This document shows positions 31,009 through 41,813 of a stretch of DNA of 64,000 nucleotides, piece by piece. The DNA comes from Beverwykella pulmonaria (taxonomy: Eukaryota > Ascomycota > Dothideomycetes > Pleosporales > Melanommataceae), in contig BCHH01000004.1 in assembly GCA_001599595.1 (NCBI GenBank), positions 565,905 through 629,904 of the forward strand. The letters are read 5' to 3'. Numbering within the stretch: the stretch's first letter is position 1; every line of letters starts with the position of its first letter. Below the pieces are notes generated by a model. That model saw only the letters and a list, made by a program, of their open reading frames with translations. It was not told the origin of the DNA and made no database searches. A program made the position numbers and the translations under genes.

Positions 31009-33381
31009 CTACACAAAATCAAACGTATCCCCCCGATCCTCAATCAACTTCCCCACCCTCTTACTCCCAACAACCCTCTCCAACTCTAACCTCTCCCACC
31101 TTGAAAAACAGCACCTTACGCTCGCCTCCACGCGCCCAACTTCCCCCCTCTCCACACTCCGCCCCACAAATCCCACCACCTCCTCGTAAAACTTGACATT
31201 CTCGGGCACTCCATAAAACACCACTCTCTTCACGCCGCGAATATTGTATCGATGAAAGTGATGTGCGCGGCCGGTGTACAAGAGAAGAGAGTGCCGCCCC
31301 GACGTGAAATGCGACCGCGCTTTCCGCACGTCAGTCGCGTCGGTGTACTCTGAGATGGCGCCGTAGGAGAAATCGCTGTCGACGAGCGAGTTGCGGATGC
31401 GGACGAAGTCGAGATAGCTCGGTATGAACAGTAATACTCCTAGGCCTCCTACACTTCCTGGCGGTGGTTTCGGCAACCGCGCGATCTGGGGCAGTACTGT
31501 AGCGTTAAAGTACTTGAAGCGTGCGTCTGGGTCTGAAACGTGCGAGGTGGAGTCGAATCGAGAGAAGGTTTGTTTTATAGAGTGGGATTGCGTGAGGGAT
31601 TCGATGACGCCGGAGGAATAGTCGGGTGTGTATTTTATTCGGCCCGCGACGTTGCGCATGTGCTTGCTATACAGAGTGTTTATTTTAGGGGTGAGGTACG
31701 CGGAGAGGACGATGGTTTGCCGGAGGTGCGCGGCATGCCCGTCGAGATACCATGTCCGGACACGCGAAAAGTCGCAGCCGTGCGCTTCTGTAGGTTGGAG
31801 GTTGAGATGCTCGAAGACGTATTCTGCGTGCTCCCAGTTCTGCATCAGCGTAGCGTCGGCTTGCTCCATGATGACCATCTCGATGGAGCTGAGGAAGTCG
31901 TAGTCTTTCTTCTTTGGGTCACCCGTCTCAATGGCGCGGCGGAGACCCAGCGCCGACGCGAGGATGAAGTCCGAGTTGTAGAATTTGGAGTAGAGTTTCA
32001 TGGTCTTGCGGGTGAATTTCAGACCGATGCGGAACTCGTTCTCGTCGTTGCCTTCAAACAGCTCCCTGAAGTCCTCCGGTCGGTCATCTGAAAATTTGTC
32101 CTCGGGATCTGAATAGCTGTCAAGAAAGCGCTTCTTGTTCTCCTGCTGCTCGAGGTCGCAGAGCTGGGTTATGGATTCTACAGCGCGAACGCAGGCTTGT
32201 TTTGTTTCGAGGAGGAAGAGGACCTTGGGCCGGACAAAACCTTGATCGCGGTACTCAGTATCGTCGCCTTCTTGGGCTTGGGACACTTTGGCGTTATTCT
32301 TGATTATGCGGTCCCGGGTCTTCAAGAGGTGGTTCAGCGCGTGGAGGCAGGCCAGGTGGCGGAGACGGCCAGCGTTCTGGGGAGTTCTTGCACCAAATAG
32401 GACGTCCCGGTACTCGAAGATGGAGGGCGTGATGACTTGTTCGAGGTCGGTAAATTGGCCGAGCACCTTTTTTGCATTGACAACCAGTCGAGGCTTTAGT
32501 TTTACATCGTCCACACTCTTAATGCTTCGTCTTAGTGGCACCTTCTCAACATCGCCGGGGATCTGTTGTATACACCTTCCTCCACTCGATGTAGCCGACC
32601 TCTCCGTCGTCCACTGATTTTCGGAAATAGCCTTCAATCGCTGCAACAATTCATTCTCTTCCGGATCCGCAAAATGGACGTCGTATGGATCAGATTTCTT
32701 ATCCGATAGTGTGTCCTCTCGTTCGTCGTCGGTCTCGTTGTCTGTGTGTGGGATATCGAGCCCTTCGACCTCTTCGCCATCGCTGTCCGTTGGTACGTCT
32801 GGTTCGTCTACACTTGGCTCAATTGCGTCGCCGGCCAGGGATTCTACGTTTTGCAGAATGACTACCTCGTCCAGCTCATCCGCAACATCGTCCACTACGT
32901 TGGCGGCGGGAGAGGCGCGGCCAAGTTTCCTTCGCTTCCTCGGTGGTTCGCCCTTGCCTGTATTCGACTGCTGCAGCGTCGACAGTAGGGTACGATAGGC
33001 GTTGGATATCGGCTGGGCTTCTTCTGCTTCGGAGGAAGACTCGTCTGAGGAGAAGTTGGACTCGGACTCAGGGTCGTCGGCGGCGTCGGGAATATCATTT
33101 CTATAACACATCAGCAAAACGCGTTCGATCGCAGGTCAATTAATATCTCACTCATCTGTTACCGGTTCTGCAACCCTCGCCTTTGCAAACCCCCCTTCAC
33201 GGCCACCACCTCGGCCACCACGCGCATTGCGACCGCCGCTTCTTCCTCTGTCTCCACCCCTCCCTCTGTCGCCGCCTCGAAATCCTCCTCCTCTACTTCC
33301 AGCTCTGCTTTGAAAGCCCCCACGCCCCCGAAAAGACCCTCGTCCGCGAGAATCACCGCGTCCTCTTGTCATTGGGGCCAT
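31009..33381 (-). CDS. UTP25: U3 snoRNA-associated protein 25 (DEF/Utp25), small-subunit processome
   Basis: Exon 1 is 33381-33152, followed by a 51-bp intron (GTGAGA to TATAG) and exon 2, 33100-31009, giving 773 residues. The N-terminus is an RGG-rich basic region ([20 protein letters not shown]), followed by an acidic, serine-rich segment. The core carries Utp25 hallmarks: [73 protein letters not shown], and a helicase-like C-terminal part ([30 protein letters not shown]). The fold is a degenerate DEAD-box type without Walker motifs, as known for the family. It acts in nucleolar 18S rRNA processing. It is transcribed divergently from eIF3f with 213 bp between the starts. Confidence 0.93.
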
Positions 33382-33594
33382 AAACTGCGTGTGTTGCTGC
33401 AAGCGTTCGAATCCCCCGCCGGCCAAAAAATATATCACGGGTGGTCCGAGCTTAACGAGATATTCGCACCTGCCAAGATTTTCCGAATAATATCAATTGC
33501 CCCGCTAGGCGCATCCATCGTTCTCCTCAATCGACACCACAGTATCGGCCTCACACACTGCGCAGGTCTCCGCGCACGCCGAATTCTACCCATC
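33382..33594. promoter_or_regulatory. Compact bidirectional promoter of UTP25 and eIF3f
   Basis: This is 213 bp between the two start codons, so both core promoters must lie here. Both genes serve ribosome supply and translation. Co-regulation is inferred. Confidence 0.5.
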
Positions 33595-34776
33595 ATGGCT
33601 GACCAAGACTCGTTTCTCCACCTGGCGCGCCCGCTCGGCCCCGTCCCCGTCGGCGCCCAGCCGTCGACCGCCCCGCTGAATGTTACGATCCAGCCCCAGG
33701 TCAGTGGCTGCCCTCTCCATAACATACCAGGCCTCGCAGCTAACAGTGTGGAACAAGGCCATCTTCTCCATTCTCGACCACTCCCTCCGGCGCCCCGCCG
33801 AGCAGGAGCGCGTCATTGGCACGCTCCTGGGAACGCGCAGCGAAGACGGCACCGAAATCGAGATCCGCAACTGCTATGCCGTCCCCCATACGGAAACTGC
33901 CGAGCAGGTCGAGGTCGACATGGACTACCAGAAGCAGATGCTGGCCCTGCACCTGCGAGCGAATCCGCGTGAAGTCCTTGTGGGCTGGTACGCGACGAGT
34001 AGCGAGCTCAACACCTTCTCCGCCCTCATCCAGAATTTCTATGGCCAACAGGGAGATGGAACCTGGCCGCATCCCGCAGTCCATCTCACAGTCTCTACCG
34101 TCCCTGGCCAGGAAATCGAGTCGCGGACATACATCTCTGCGCCCATCGGGGTTACAGCCGAGCGAGCGGCAGACTCATGTCTGTTTATCCCAGTACCCCA
34201 CGAGCTCAAGTACGGCGATGCAGAGAAGTCAGGCCTGGAAATCATATCGAGTGCAAAGGACCGTGAAGACCGGTCACAGCCCATCATTACTGACCTCGAG
34301 GCACTGGAACGCGCCATCGAGCACGTTCTAGACATGCTCGCCCGTGTGTCAAACTACGTGAATGAGGTGCTGGACGAGGAGGCTACACCTTCGTCAGCCC
34401 TTGGGCAATTCTTGATGAATGCGTTGAGCCTGGCACCCAAAGTCGATGCTGCAGACATTGAGCGGGACTTGTATGCTATTCCTTTCGCCCCCGCTTTAGA
34501 TCTCGAACTAATTTATTCAGCAACAACCACATCCAAGACGTCCTCGTAGTATCTTATCTCGCCAACACCATCCGCACACAGATTGATCTGTCGAATCGTC
34601 TCGCAACCGCCGCGCTAACCATGGGCACGGGCGACGTCCCGGCTGCTGACGGCGCCACACAAGCAGGAGGCGGCAACCGCGAAGGTGGAGAGGGCAGTAG
34701 AGGCGGTAGAGGAGGGAGAGGAGGCGGGGGCGGCTACAGAGGCAAAGGTAGGCAGCAAAGAGAACAGGAGGCTTGA
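33595..34776 (+). CDS. Eukaryotic translation initiation factor 3 subunit F
   Basis: Exons 33595-33699, 33758-34470 and 34521-34776 give 357 residues. Introns are 58 bp (GTCAGT to ACAAG) and 50 bp (GTATGC to TTCAG), and both junctions restore family sequence (TIQPQ joined to [15 protein letters not shown] joined to [18 protein letters not shown]). The MPN domain shows [27 protein letters not shown] and [19 protein letters not shown], without the JAMM metal triad, as expected for eIF3f. The C-terminal helix region ([14 protein letters not shown]) is followed by a glycine/arginine-rich tail typical of fungal orthologues. It is a core subunit of eIF3 in the cytoplasm. Confidence 0.95.
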
Positions 34777-35262
34777 GCATGTTTGTTAAAGAGATGGCTG
34801 TGACGAGTGACTAATGCGAGCATCTAGACAGGGACTAAAATACCGAACGGCGCTATTCGGAGTCTTGGTAGAGTAAAAGGGGCCTGAATTGAACATGGGC
34901 AGAGTTGTAGCGAGGAATGAATGAGTGTAGCCAGCATCGAGGACACAGTACAGCGGGGATATTGAGGGGTTTGCATGTTTGGCCTTGTACGAGTATCTCA
35001 GGCCGACCGGGGGCTGCCCTGGATGCCGAGTCCCGCCCACGCTATGGTTCTGGGAGAGTAATGCAGTATCGACAATGAAACGGCTGTCTTGCCACTTCGT
35101 TCATAACACTGCAATGAGTGAGTGCAAGCTAATTCTATATTGACGTTGAAGTCCAATGGAGTATTTTGATTATAACTGGTTGTTGAATTATAAAACCTAG
35201 CGCAGCGGATATCATTCCAGGAAGCACATAGACCCTATCCTGATCTTTGGGTGGTTGCACGG
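34777..35262. other. Convergent intergenic region
   Basis: This lies between eIF3f and the Uma2-like gene. It is AT-rich near 35100-35200. No gene is seen. Confidence 0.5.
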
Positions 35263-36611
35263 TTATCCGTCGCTCCGAGTTTGGGCACCCGATGGTGAAG
35301 CCTGAGTTAGGCGGCTCGATCTTCGAGGAACGATAGTGTTGCTCCGGGTTTGGGCACCCGATGGTGAAGCCTGAGTTGGGCGGCTCGATCTTCGAGGAAC
35401 GATAGTGTTGCTCCGGGTTTGGGCACCCGATGGTGAAACCTGAGCTAGGCGGTTCGATCTTCGAGGAACAATAGTGTTGCTCCGGGTTTGGGTATTCGAA
35501 CCCGGATATGATGGATCACCACGTCTCTGCCGCTTGCTTACCCTCTCCTCCTGTTTCTGCCATTCCTTCTCGTCGGCCCCGGATATCTCTGGAGGAGGCG
35601 ATTCTGGCAACTTCCGCTTCTTCAACCTTGTGTATGTGGTATCGTAGAGAAGCTTTGTCCCCCCGGCCTTGAAGTCATCCTGATCCTGCTTGCGTTTCTC
35701 TGCCCTGATAACCATCTCGCAAAGCTGCTCCGTTGAGATCGAGAATTCGACATCCTCATAACCATCCGTCCCCAGCATTTCATCTACTATTAGTTCGTTG
35801 GCAAAGTCCCGAAGTGAGAGATGTAGAGGTGGGAGCTCGGTTGAATGCCCGTCGGCGTCGCGGAATTCCTGTGAGATTGTCAACTATCCCGTAGTAAAAA
35901 CAGCTCCACTCCTTGTTGTACTTGATCCTCAACGTCAGCATACATGACCAACTCTGTATTATTCTCAACCCTTGTCCGCCAAATTGAAAAAGTGGCCCTG
36001 TGGGACTTTGCACTTTTGATGTCAATGCAAACTACCACCCGCACGTTTGCATCTGAGTTCATGAGATAAGACCAGGCGAGCTTGCGCAATTTCTTGTTTG
36101 GCTCAGAGTATGCGATTTCGATGATAACGCTAGGTAGAGCATCGCGCTCGTGCCAGAATATGATGTCTGGCGTATGCATGCAACCCTTGTTGCTTGGTGG
36201 AAAATTATGCGTGGGCGAGCCGGTTGCTCTATCTATCGTCTTCGCGAAAGTCTTTACTACCTCGTTCTTTCCGTTTGTGGTAATGTCATCAATCCATTCC
36301 TCTATCTTTTTCTTTAAGCTCGCACGAAACATCTCACGCGCAAAACTGGGCATCCGTATCACCAGCTCCAGTGTGCTCTCGTTGTAGTCATAACGCACTT
36401 TGTCGTCCACAAAGCCGTTAAGATCTGCGTCGCGCTCAAGTTGTCGAACAACTTCGTCATACTCGCCCTCGCCAAGATCGAAGGTTATCCAGGTTTGCTC
36501 TCTGACAAGCTTTCCACCGCCCGTATATATGTCGCGAAAGTATTCGAGGACGCGTTTGGCCTGTGGGAAGTTCTCGTCAGTTGCGGGTGGTGGGTTTTGC
36601 AAGTCCTCCAT
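35263..36611 (-). CDS. Fungal PD-(D/E)XK / Uma2-like nuclease-fold protein with C-terminal tandem repeats
   Basis: Exon 36611-35922, a 53-bp intron (GTACAA to CACAG) and exon 35868-35263 give 431 residues from the ATG of MEDLQNPPP. The frame is open a little further upstream, but with no ATG. The fold signature is TPDIIFWHE (Asp about 149) followed by PSVIIEIAYSE (Glu about 165), then KLAWSYL and VRVVVCIDIKSA. This is the PD...E-x-x-S arrangement of Uma2/PD-(D/E)XK proteins. After the join, EFRDADG and LHLSLRDFA match the usual C-terminal part. The tail is three and a partial copies of a 23-residue repeat (AQTRSNTIVPRRSSRLTQAS type), very basic. The function of fungal members is unknown. Nuclease activity is not shown. 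Confidence 0.7.
35278..35495 (-). repeat. In-frame 69-bp minisatellite in the Uma2-like gene
   Basis: About 3.2 tandem copies of a 69-bp unit, each encoding 23 residues, lie at the 3' end of the coding region. Copies differ by single bases, mostly transitions. The unit length is a multiple of three, so copy-number changes keep the frame. Confidence 0.9.
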
Positions 36612-37040
36612 CAGGATGAGAGAACGAGCTATTCCAATCAATATCTAGGGTAGATGGTGTACGCAATGCACAACTGTCAACAAAAAGGAGTAAATAGTCG
36701 CGTAGGGACGCCGGAGGTTTATGATTCATCTTTGGCGCTAATCGATAACTAGCCAATCAACTATTCTACAGTATTCCTCCCCCTTCTCTGTCTGCCAATC
36801 ACAACATTCCATGACACACGACATCATACTTCCACGACCACGTACTCTCTTCGCAAGAATCCTAAAGCTCACCCAAACTCTACGAGAAAAAAAATCACTC
36901 GGCTTCTTTTCAGTCTCCTAACGCATTGCGTACTTGCTTCGACGCCTACCCAACTGCATCCTTATGCTGGGTACCCCGCCAAGATGTTGCGGTATTCCGC
37001 CGAAACTGGAACCTAGGCTGCGAGAATAAATATAGTCCCC
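36612..37040. other. Intergenic region
   Basis: This is the upstream region of the Uma2-like gene and the 3' side of the next minus-strand gene. No gene is seen. Confidence 0.4.
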
Positions 37041-37640
37041 TCAATATCGCGGCATTATGTCATGATCTTCTTCGTACACCCGGTATTCGAACAAGCTATC
37101 AAATATTTCATCTTCTTCAATCTCGTTATTTTCTGGAATATTAGCGTCTTCCTGAGTGGGGACCTTTGGTCTATCAGGCTTAGATTCAAACCAAGTGGTA
37201 ATCCCAAAAGCCAGTAGCTGCGTTTCTATCGAAACAAAGAGATTATGCTCTCGAAGATAAGCTTCCAGACGCAACGAAACATCCAGATACATAGCAGCAT
37301 CAAAGGGACAAGAGCTGCCTACCACCAAAAGCTCTGATCGGAATGAGTTGTAAATTTCACACTCCAATTTTGTGGTCGCCTCCTTGGCTTTGGTGGGTGA
37401 CTTACGCTTGGGCGAGTAGCTCTCAGATTCGGAGCCGGACTCAGAACTAGAATTGGACTTGAAGTCATTCATCTCCTCGTCGCTGTGAAACACTGCAATA
37501 CTTAGCAAAAGGTGGAATCTAGTTCTTTCGCGTGCGCTAATGATTTCCTCTACAGTTTCGTTGACTGCTACCGGGTGAACATTACCACGGTCTTTGAGGA
37601 CTTTGTTCATTCTGGTCATGATTGATAGTGAGCTGTTCAT
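37041..37640 (-). CDS. Unrecognised acidic protein
   Basis: A 199-residue intronless frame starts at ATG 37640. It has an N-terminal helical part (NKVLKDRGNVHPVAVNETVE), a serine/glutamate-rich low-complexity run (SNSSSESGSESESYSP) followed by a basic patch (KRKSPTKAKEATTK), and an acidic C-terminus (NIPENNEIEEDEIFDSLFE). The arrangement of an acidic run beside a KR-rich patch could suit a nuclear protein, but that is a guess. No domain is recognised. It has the same orientation as the Uma2-like gene. Confidence 0.45.
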   Translation of the reverse strand: MNSSLSIMTRMNKVLKDRGNVHPVAVNETVEEIISARERTRFHLLLSIAVFHSDEEMNDFKSNSSSESGSESESYSPKRKSPTKAKEATTKLECEIYNSFRSELLVVGSSCPFDAAMYLDVSLRLEAYLREHNLFVSIETQLLAFGITTWFESKPDRPKVPTQEDANIPENNEIEEDEIFDSLFEYRVYEEDHDIMPRY

Positions 37641-39093
37641 ATTTTCTTTTAGCGAATGTTCCGGGTTTACTGTTTGGGGAGAGCAAGAAGAGAGATGTTC
37701 GTCAATTTAAGGACTCATATGAGTCTAGGGTTGTATATGTGGACAGTGTACCGACTGTATCGTTGTGTGACAAAGATTGCCATTTCGTTCTGTGTGTCGA
37801 AGAGAGTGGGTTGGAACTGCGCTGACATTGCTTTCAAGTGAAATGGCGCCTCATGCAACGGATTTGAACAGGTTAGCTACACCGTCGAGCAAAGCGAATG
37901 AAGTCCACAGTTCTTCCGGACAGGTGAGTTTACTCCAGCTCGCTATGGGCAGCGAGTCGGTACTAGCAATATCTTGAACAAGTATGCCGGCCTCATTACT
38001 CTAGGACATCACCCGTCACAGTGAATAGTCTCATCTTCAAGTCCTATCTCATATCATCACCACCACCGAGGGGGCCTTTACCATCTTGAATTAGTTAAAG
38101 CCGATGGTCTAGTACTATATCTGACCAAGCGGTGACAAGAAGCTTGGCTTGATCTCTTGCGCAGGGTACATTTCGGGCACCGATTACTGATTGTTTTGGG
38201 AAGATTGTGGTGATGATTACGCTGGCCCCGTGCTCTCATGCCAACATGATCTCAGTGCATTTTAGGTAGTTTAGAGCACGTGCATCCAAGTTTGTACTGA
38301 TCCCATGTGGCCGAGTGTGGGTCAGTTGCATGACTGACCCGCCACTTGAATATGGCCTACGTGAAATTTCTCTACATCAGCGCCAACAAATCATGTACTG
38401 TAGTGGTAGTAGACTTCTGTTGTTTCCCACGAGCGAAGCCGGGAATGGATCAATGTCGCATTCAGTGCTAGGCTTCTCGAAGGTGATGGCAGTTGATCGA
38501 GCACTGAGGTCCGGTCTCTGGCCAGATTCCAGGGAAGACAAATCAAGAACACCATTTGTCTTTATTCGGGGAGGCCAATCTCTGATCAATGGATGGGTTG
38601 GTCAAAAGTTGATTGGGCTTTTCGCGCACTGACTTCAACACCAGCAATTCCATCGCGTTGCACCATGCAATTTCGGCATTTCATCTTCCGGCAGTTTTGC
38701 CTGCTCAAGATCGCTCTCAATCGGGAGTGGCTGTTTCTGAAGCGATCGATTTCTGGAAAAGGATTGGATCACTGATATTTCCGCAATAAGCCACAACATG
38801 GTCCTAGCGTATAGAGTCCCAAGGGGTCGATCTTTATGAAGCATTGACTTCCATTGAATTTGTAGAATAACTAGGGTAGTGCGGGGAAACCTAAAGAGGT
38901 GGGTGTAATTGGGTGCAGCTGTATTTGGATAAACGAGTAATTTAATCATTTTCATGAACCCTTGCTAGCAGTCAACTCCTCGTATACCTACACTTGTGAC
39001 CAGAAGCATGATAAAGCGTTGGGAAGTTCTCGGTGCTGAATCTTGAGAAGGATTTTCGTCGACAAAACTGGTCACTTAGTATTATCCATTAAA
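37641..39093. other. Intergenic region
   Basis: This is 1.45 kb. Open frames at 38315-38632 and 38635-38955 lack recognisable features. No RNA gene or repeat boundary is seen. Confidence 0.35.
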
Positions 39094-40610
39094 ATGAAGT
39101 TCTCTGGAGCCTCTGTCGCTCTTGCTCTCATCGCGCCATCTCGAGCGGCGCTTCGTTTTGGATGCTCGACCTTGAGTATTCAGCGCCTTGATCCGGTTGT
39201 CCAACCTGGCAACTTGCCTAGCTCTCATGTATGCCGTGTTCACGCTCATCATTAAGGAGACGTTTACTAACTTCATTCCAAGGTTCATCAAATCGTTGGA
39301 GGTAATGCCTTCAACGCAACCATGACGGGTGATATCGGTGAACAGGGCTCATGCACCACCTGCACCTTTACTGAGGACTTCTCCAACTGGTGACTTGCTC
39401 CCTTCCATACTTTGAAATCGAAACGTTGCTAATTTTAGCAGTGAGCACGATCACTTCTTCCTCTCTGCCCTGCTGCCCGTATGACGTTCTACATAGAATG
39501 TCGCCGTCTTCCTCTCTTTCTAAAGTACTTACTAATTCATCTCTGTCTTAAGATTGGACTGCTGTGATGTACTTCAAGCACACAAACGGCTCATACAAAC
39601 GTGTACCGATCATGGAAAACGCTGCACTGCCCAATGGAATCAATGGTGGAATGACGGTCTATTATACACAGAAAGACTTCAACTCCAACGGCAATAACAA
39701 GATCACATCCTTCAAGCCCGTAAGCCTATTACTCGCGAGAACTTCAAGATAGTTAGGCTGACAAGATTAGGGTTTTCGTATGACGGTGGGAAGCCCAACG
39801 ACGGACTCTCTGGATAGCGCCAAGAAACATGTCGGCCTTCGCTTTGTCTGCTTGACAGACAAAAACACGAGGTTCCCGTAAGTATGCTTGAGTTATAAGA
39901 ACTTCAGATATCATCAAGCTAATTAATACAACCCTTCAGAGAACTCCCAGATTTCCCAACCAAAGTGTGCAAGGGAGGAATCATGACGGTCCATCACTTT
40001 CCCTCGTAAGTAGTCTCCACAGTATCTGATGATTCTTATTTCTGATCATGACTAGATGCTGGGACGGCAAGAACCTTGATTCACCCGATCACCAAGTAAG
40101 AGAACTTCAAGCAGCTCTTTCCGTCCCATCGCTAACATCCCAAATAGTCTCACATGTACAACACGGCGAAAGAGGCCTTCGGTGAGGCAGGTCCTTGCCC
40201 ATCATCGCATCCCGTCCGCATGCCTCAAGTAGCCTACGAAACCCTCTGGGACACAACTCAATTCAACAATATGTGGCCGAAGGACGGATCTAACCCTTTC
40301 GTCCTTAGCTACGGCGACAATAAGGGCTATGGTACTCACGCTGACTACCTCTTTGGCTGGAAGGGGGACGCTCTTCAGAGGGCTATGGACAGCTCCTGCA
40401 TGTTCCAGGCCTGCGAGAACGGAAAGCCTCTCAAGTCACAGAGCGTAGCTGAGATGAATAAATGTGCTGTCAAATCGTCGGTTAATGAGGACATTGATGG
40501 ATGTAAGCTTCCATATATCTTCAGGAGGTGCTTACATGTGCTGACCACTCCGTCTTCTAGGGCTCCCTGACCTTCCAGGTATGAAAATGGAGAAACGCTT
40601 CACAGCATGA
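39094..40610 (+). CDS. Secreted DUF1996 protein containing a probable stwintron
   Basis: Eight exons: 39094-39228, 39283-39388, 39553-39719, 39771-39877, 39940-40005, 40056-40095, 40148-40502 and 40561-40610, giving 341 residues. A signal peptide ([18 protein letters not shown]) precedes the DUF1996 domain: [93 protein letters not shown] and a C-terminal WLPDLPGM. Every junction restores the family sequence. The interval between exons 2 and 3 has no single GT-AG intron that keeps the frame, but works as a twin intron (see the separate entry). DUF1996 proteins are extracellular or wall-associated, and their function is unknown. Confidence 0.9.
39389..39552 (+). other. Probable [D1,2] stwintron (intron within an intron donor)
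   Basis: A normal-looking inner intron (39390-39441, GTGACT to AGCAG, branch CTAAT) lies after the first G of an outer donor. Removing it rebuilds GTGAGC, and the outer intron (39389 plus 39442-39552) then ends at TTAAG with a strong TACTAAT branch site. The join gives TAT, the tyrosine of FSNYWTAV. Any single intron over the interval shifts frame or meets a stop. Confidence 0.75.
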
Positions 40611-41095
40611 TTAGGGGTCAAGATACTTGCAGTGACAGAGATTGACTTATTCCAAGTTGATTGAGATTCAGAATATTTTTCTTCGTTCACATAGAGTGTT
40701 AAGTTCTTGAAGCGCCATTTTATGTACTCTCAAGAGCATAATTTTCTAATTATTATTACTTCATCTCGGTATAGTGTCTATGTTGTAGCACTAGCAGTTA
40801 ACAAGTGAGATAAGTTAACCTTATTCCTCAAATGAAGGGACAGTGACACTCTACCTACTCTTTACCCCTCTTCTCATCATCTTATTTAGAGACCCTTCGA
40901 AACGGTGAAAGACCTCGGATTGGCGCCCAGTCCATTATGATGCCATCTAAGGTCCATGCGAGTAAAGGTCTTATTGGTATATACAGCAGCGCTTCCTGGG
41001 GACTAGTAGATTCGTTTCCTCTTGAATACAAGTTAGTTAGACACCTGTGATCCTAGCTGAAAGGAAGGGAAAAATGAGTGCATAAAGATGAGACC
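40611..41095. other. Intergenic region
   Basis: AT-rich downstream sequence of the DUF1996 gene. No gene is seen. Confidence 0.4.
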
Positions 41096-41384
41096 CTACC
41101 TTTCATCCAGCAGTCCCAGTCCATGGCTTGGTTTCTCCTCGCGGAACTCTTGAAGAAGTCGCTTTAAAGTCGCATCGTCGGCGTTCCAGGCAGTGTCACC
41201 ATAGATATCGATGCCGATTTCCTTCATCAAGAAGATGGTGCCTTGATGATCCATCATGATATCCAGTTTGGCGTTGACTAGTTCTTGCATATGCTGGGCC
41301 CAGGCGGAAACTTGGACATTTTGACAGAGGACCTTGAGGAGCTCCTGTAGGCACTCGTTGTACTGCGAGTACACGGCGGCTCAA
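41096..41384 (-). CDS. Possible small protein or 3' gene fragment, unrecognised
   Basis: About 92 codons are open (YNECLQELLKVLCQNVQVSAW, VNAKLDIMMDHQGTIFLMKE, TLKRLLQEFREEKPSHG). There is no ATG at the upstream end, where a stop precedes it, so it would need an upstream exon. A GTAGGG donor overlaps the end and could splice to a terminal serine codon and stop near 41050. It looks protein-like, but the family is unknown and it may be a remnant. Confidence 0.3.
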
Positions 41385-41813
41385 GTGGATTGGCGTGAGA
41401 ATTAGAGGTAGAAATGGCTGTGTAGTTGGAAACTGGTAGTTGGGTTAGTGAAGAAGGAGAAGGTGGGGAGAAATGGTAGAATTAATGTCTCAAAGCTTCC
41501 AGATGAGGAAAACGGCACATTTGATGACGTGTAATTGAGCATATCAACGACAGAAAACAACATCAACTGGATGATAAAAGGAATCGCATAGCCTTATGGG
41601 GCTCTTAGTCTCCTTACTACGGTCTTTAGTATATGGTTACGGTGTCTCCTTAGAGGTAGTAAAATTCCGTTGACGCGCGCAGCAGATTGCCTGAAGTTCT
41701 ACAGAGAGCAAGTAGTCAACAAGCAGGAGATCTAATATAACACCAACACTGCATTGCACATCTTGAGGTTTCAAACACAATATGCAGAGTAATGCTTACC
41801 TGAATCAATACCG
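41385..41813. other. Intergenic region
   Basis: About 430 bp downstream of the glycerate kinase-like gene. I see no gene, repeat boundary or RNA here. Confidence 0.35.

Noticed and set aside
31540..32091. A 183-codon plus-strand frame
   Set aside because: It is the shadow of UTP25 on the opposite strand.
33310..33972. A 220-codon plus-strand frame overlapping the UTP25 start and eIF3f
   Set aside because: It crosses the shared promoter and the first intron of eIF3f and matches neither protein.
35863..35930. An apparent frameshift between two reading frames of the Uma2-like gene
   Set aside because: A 53-bp GTACAA-to-CACAG intron joins the frames in phase and restores the family sequence EFRDADG, so no lesion is needed.
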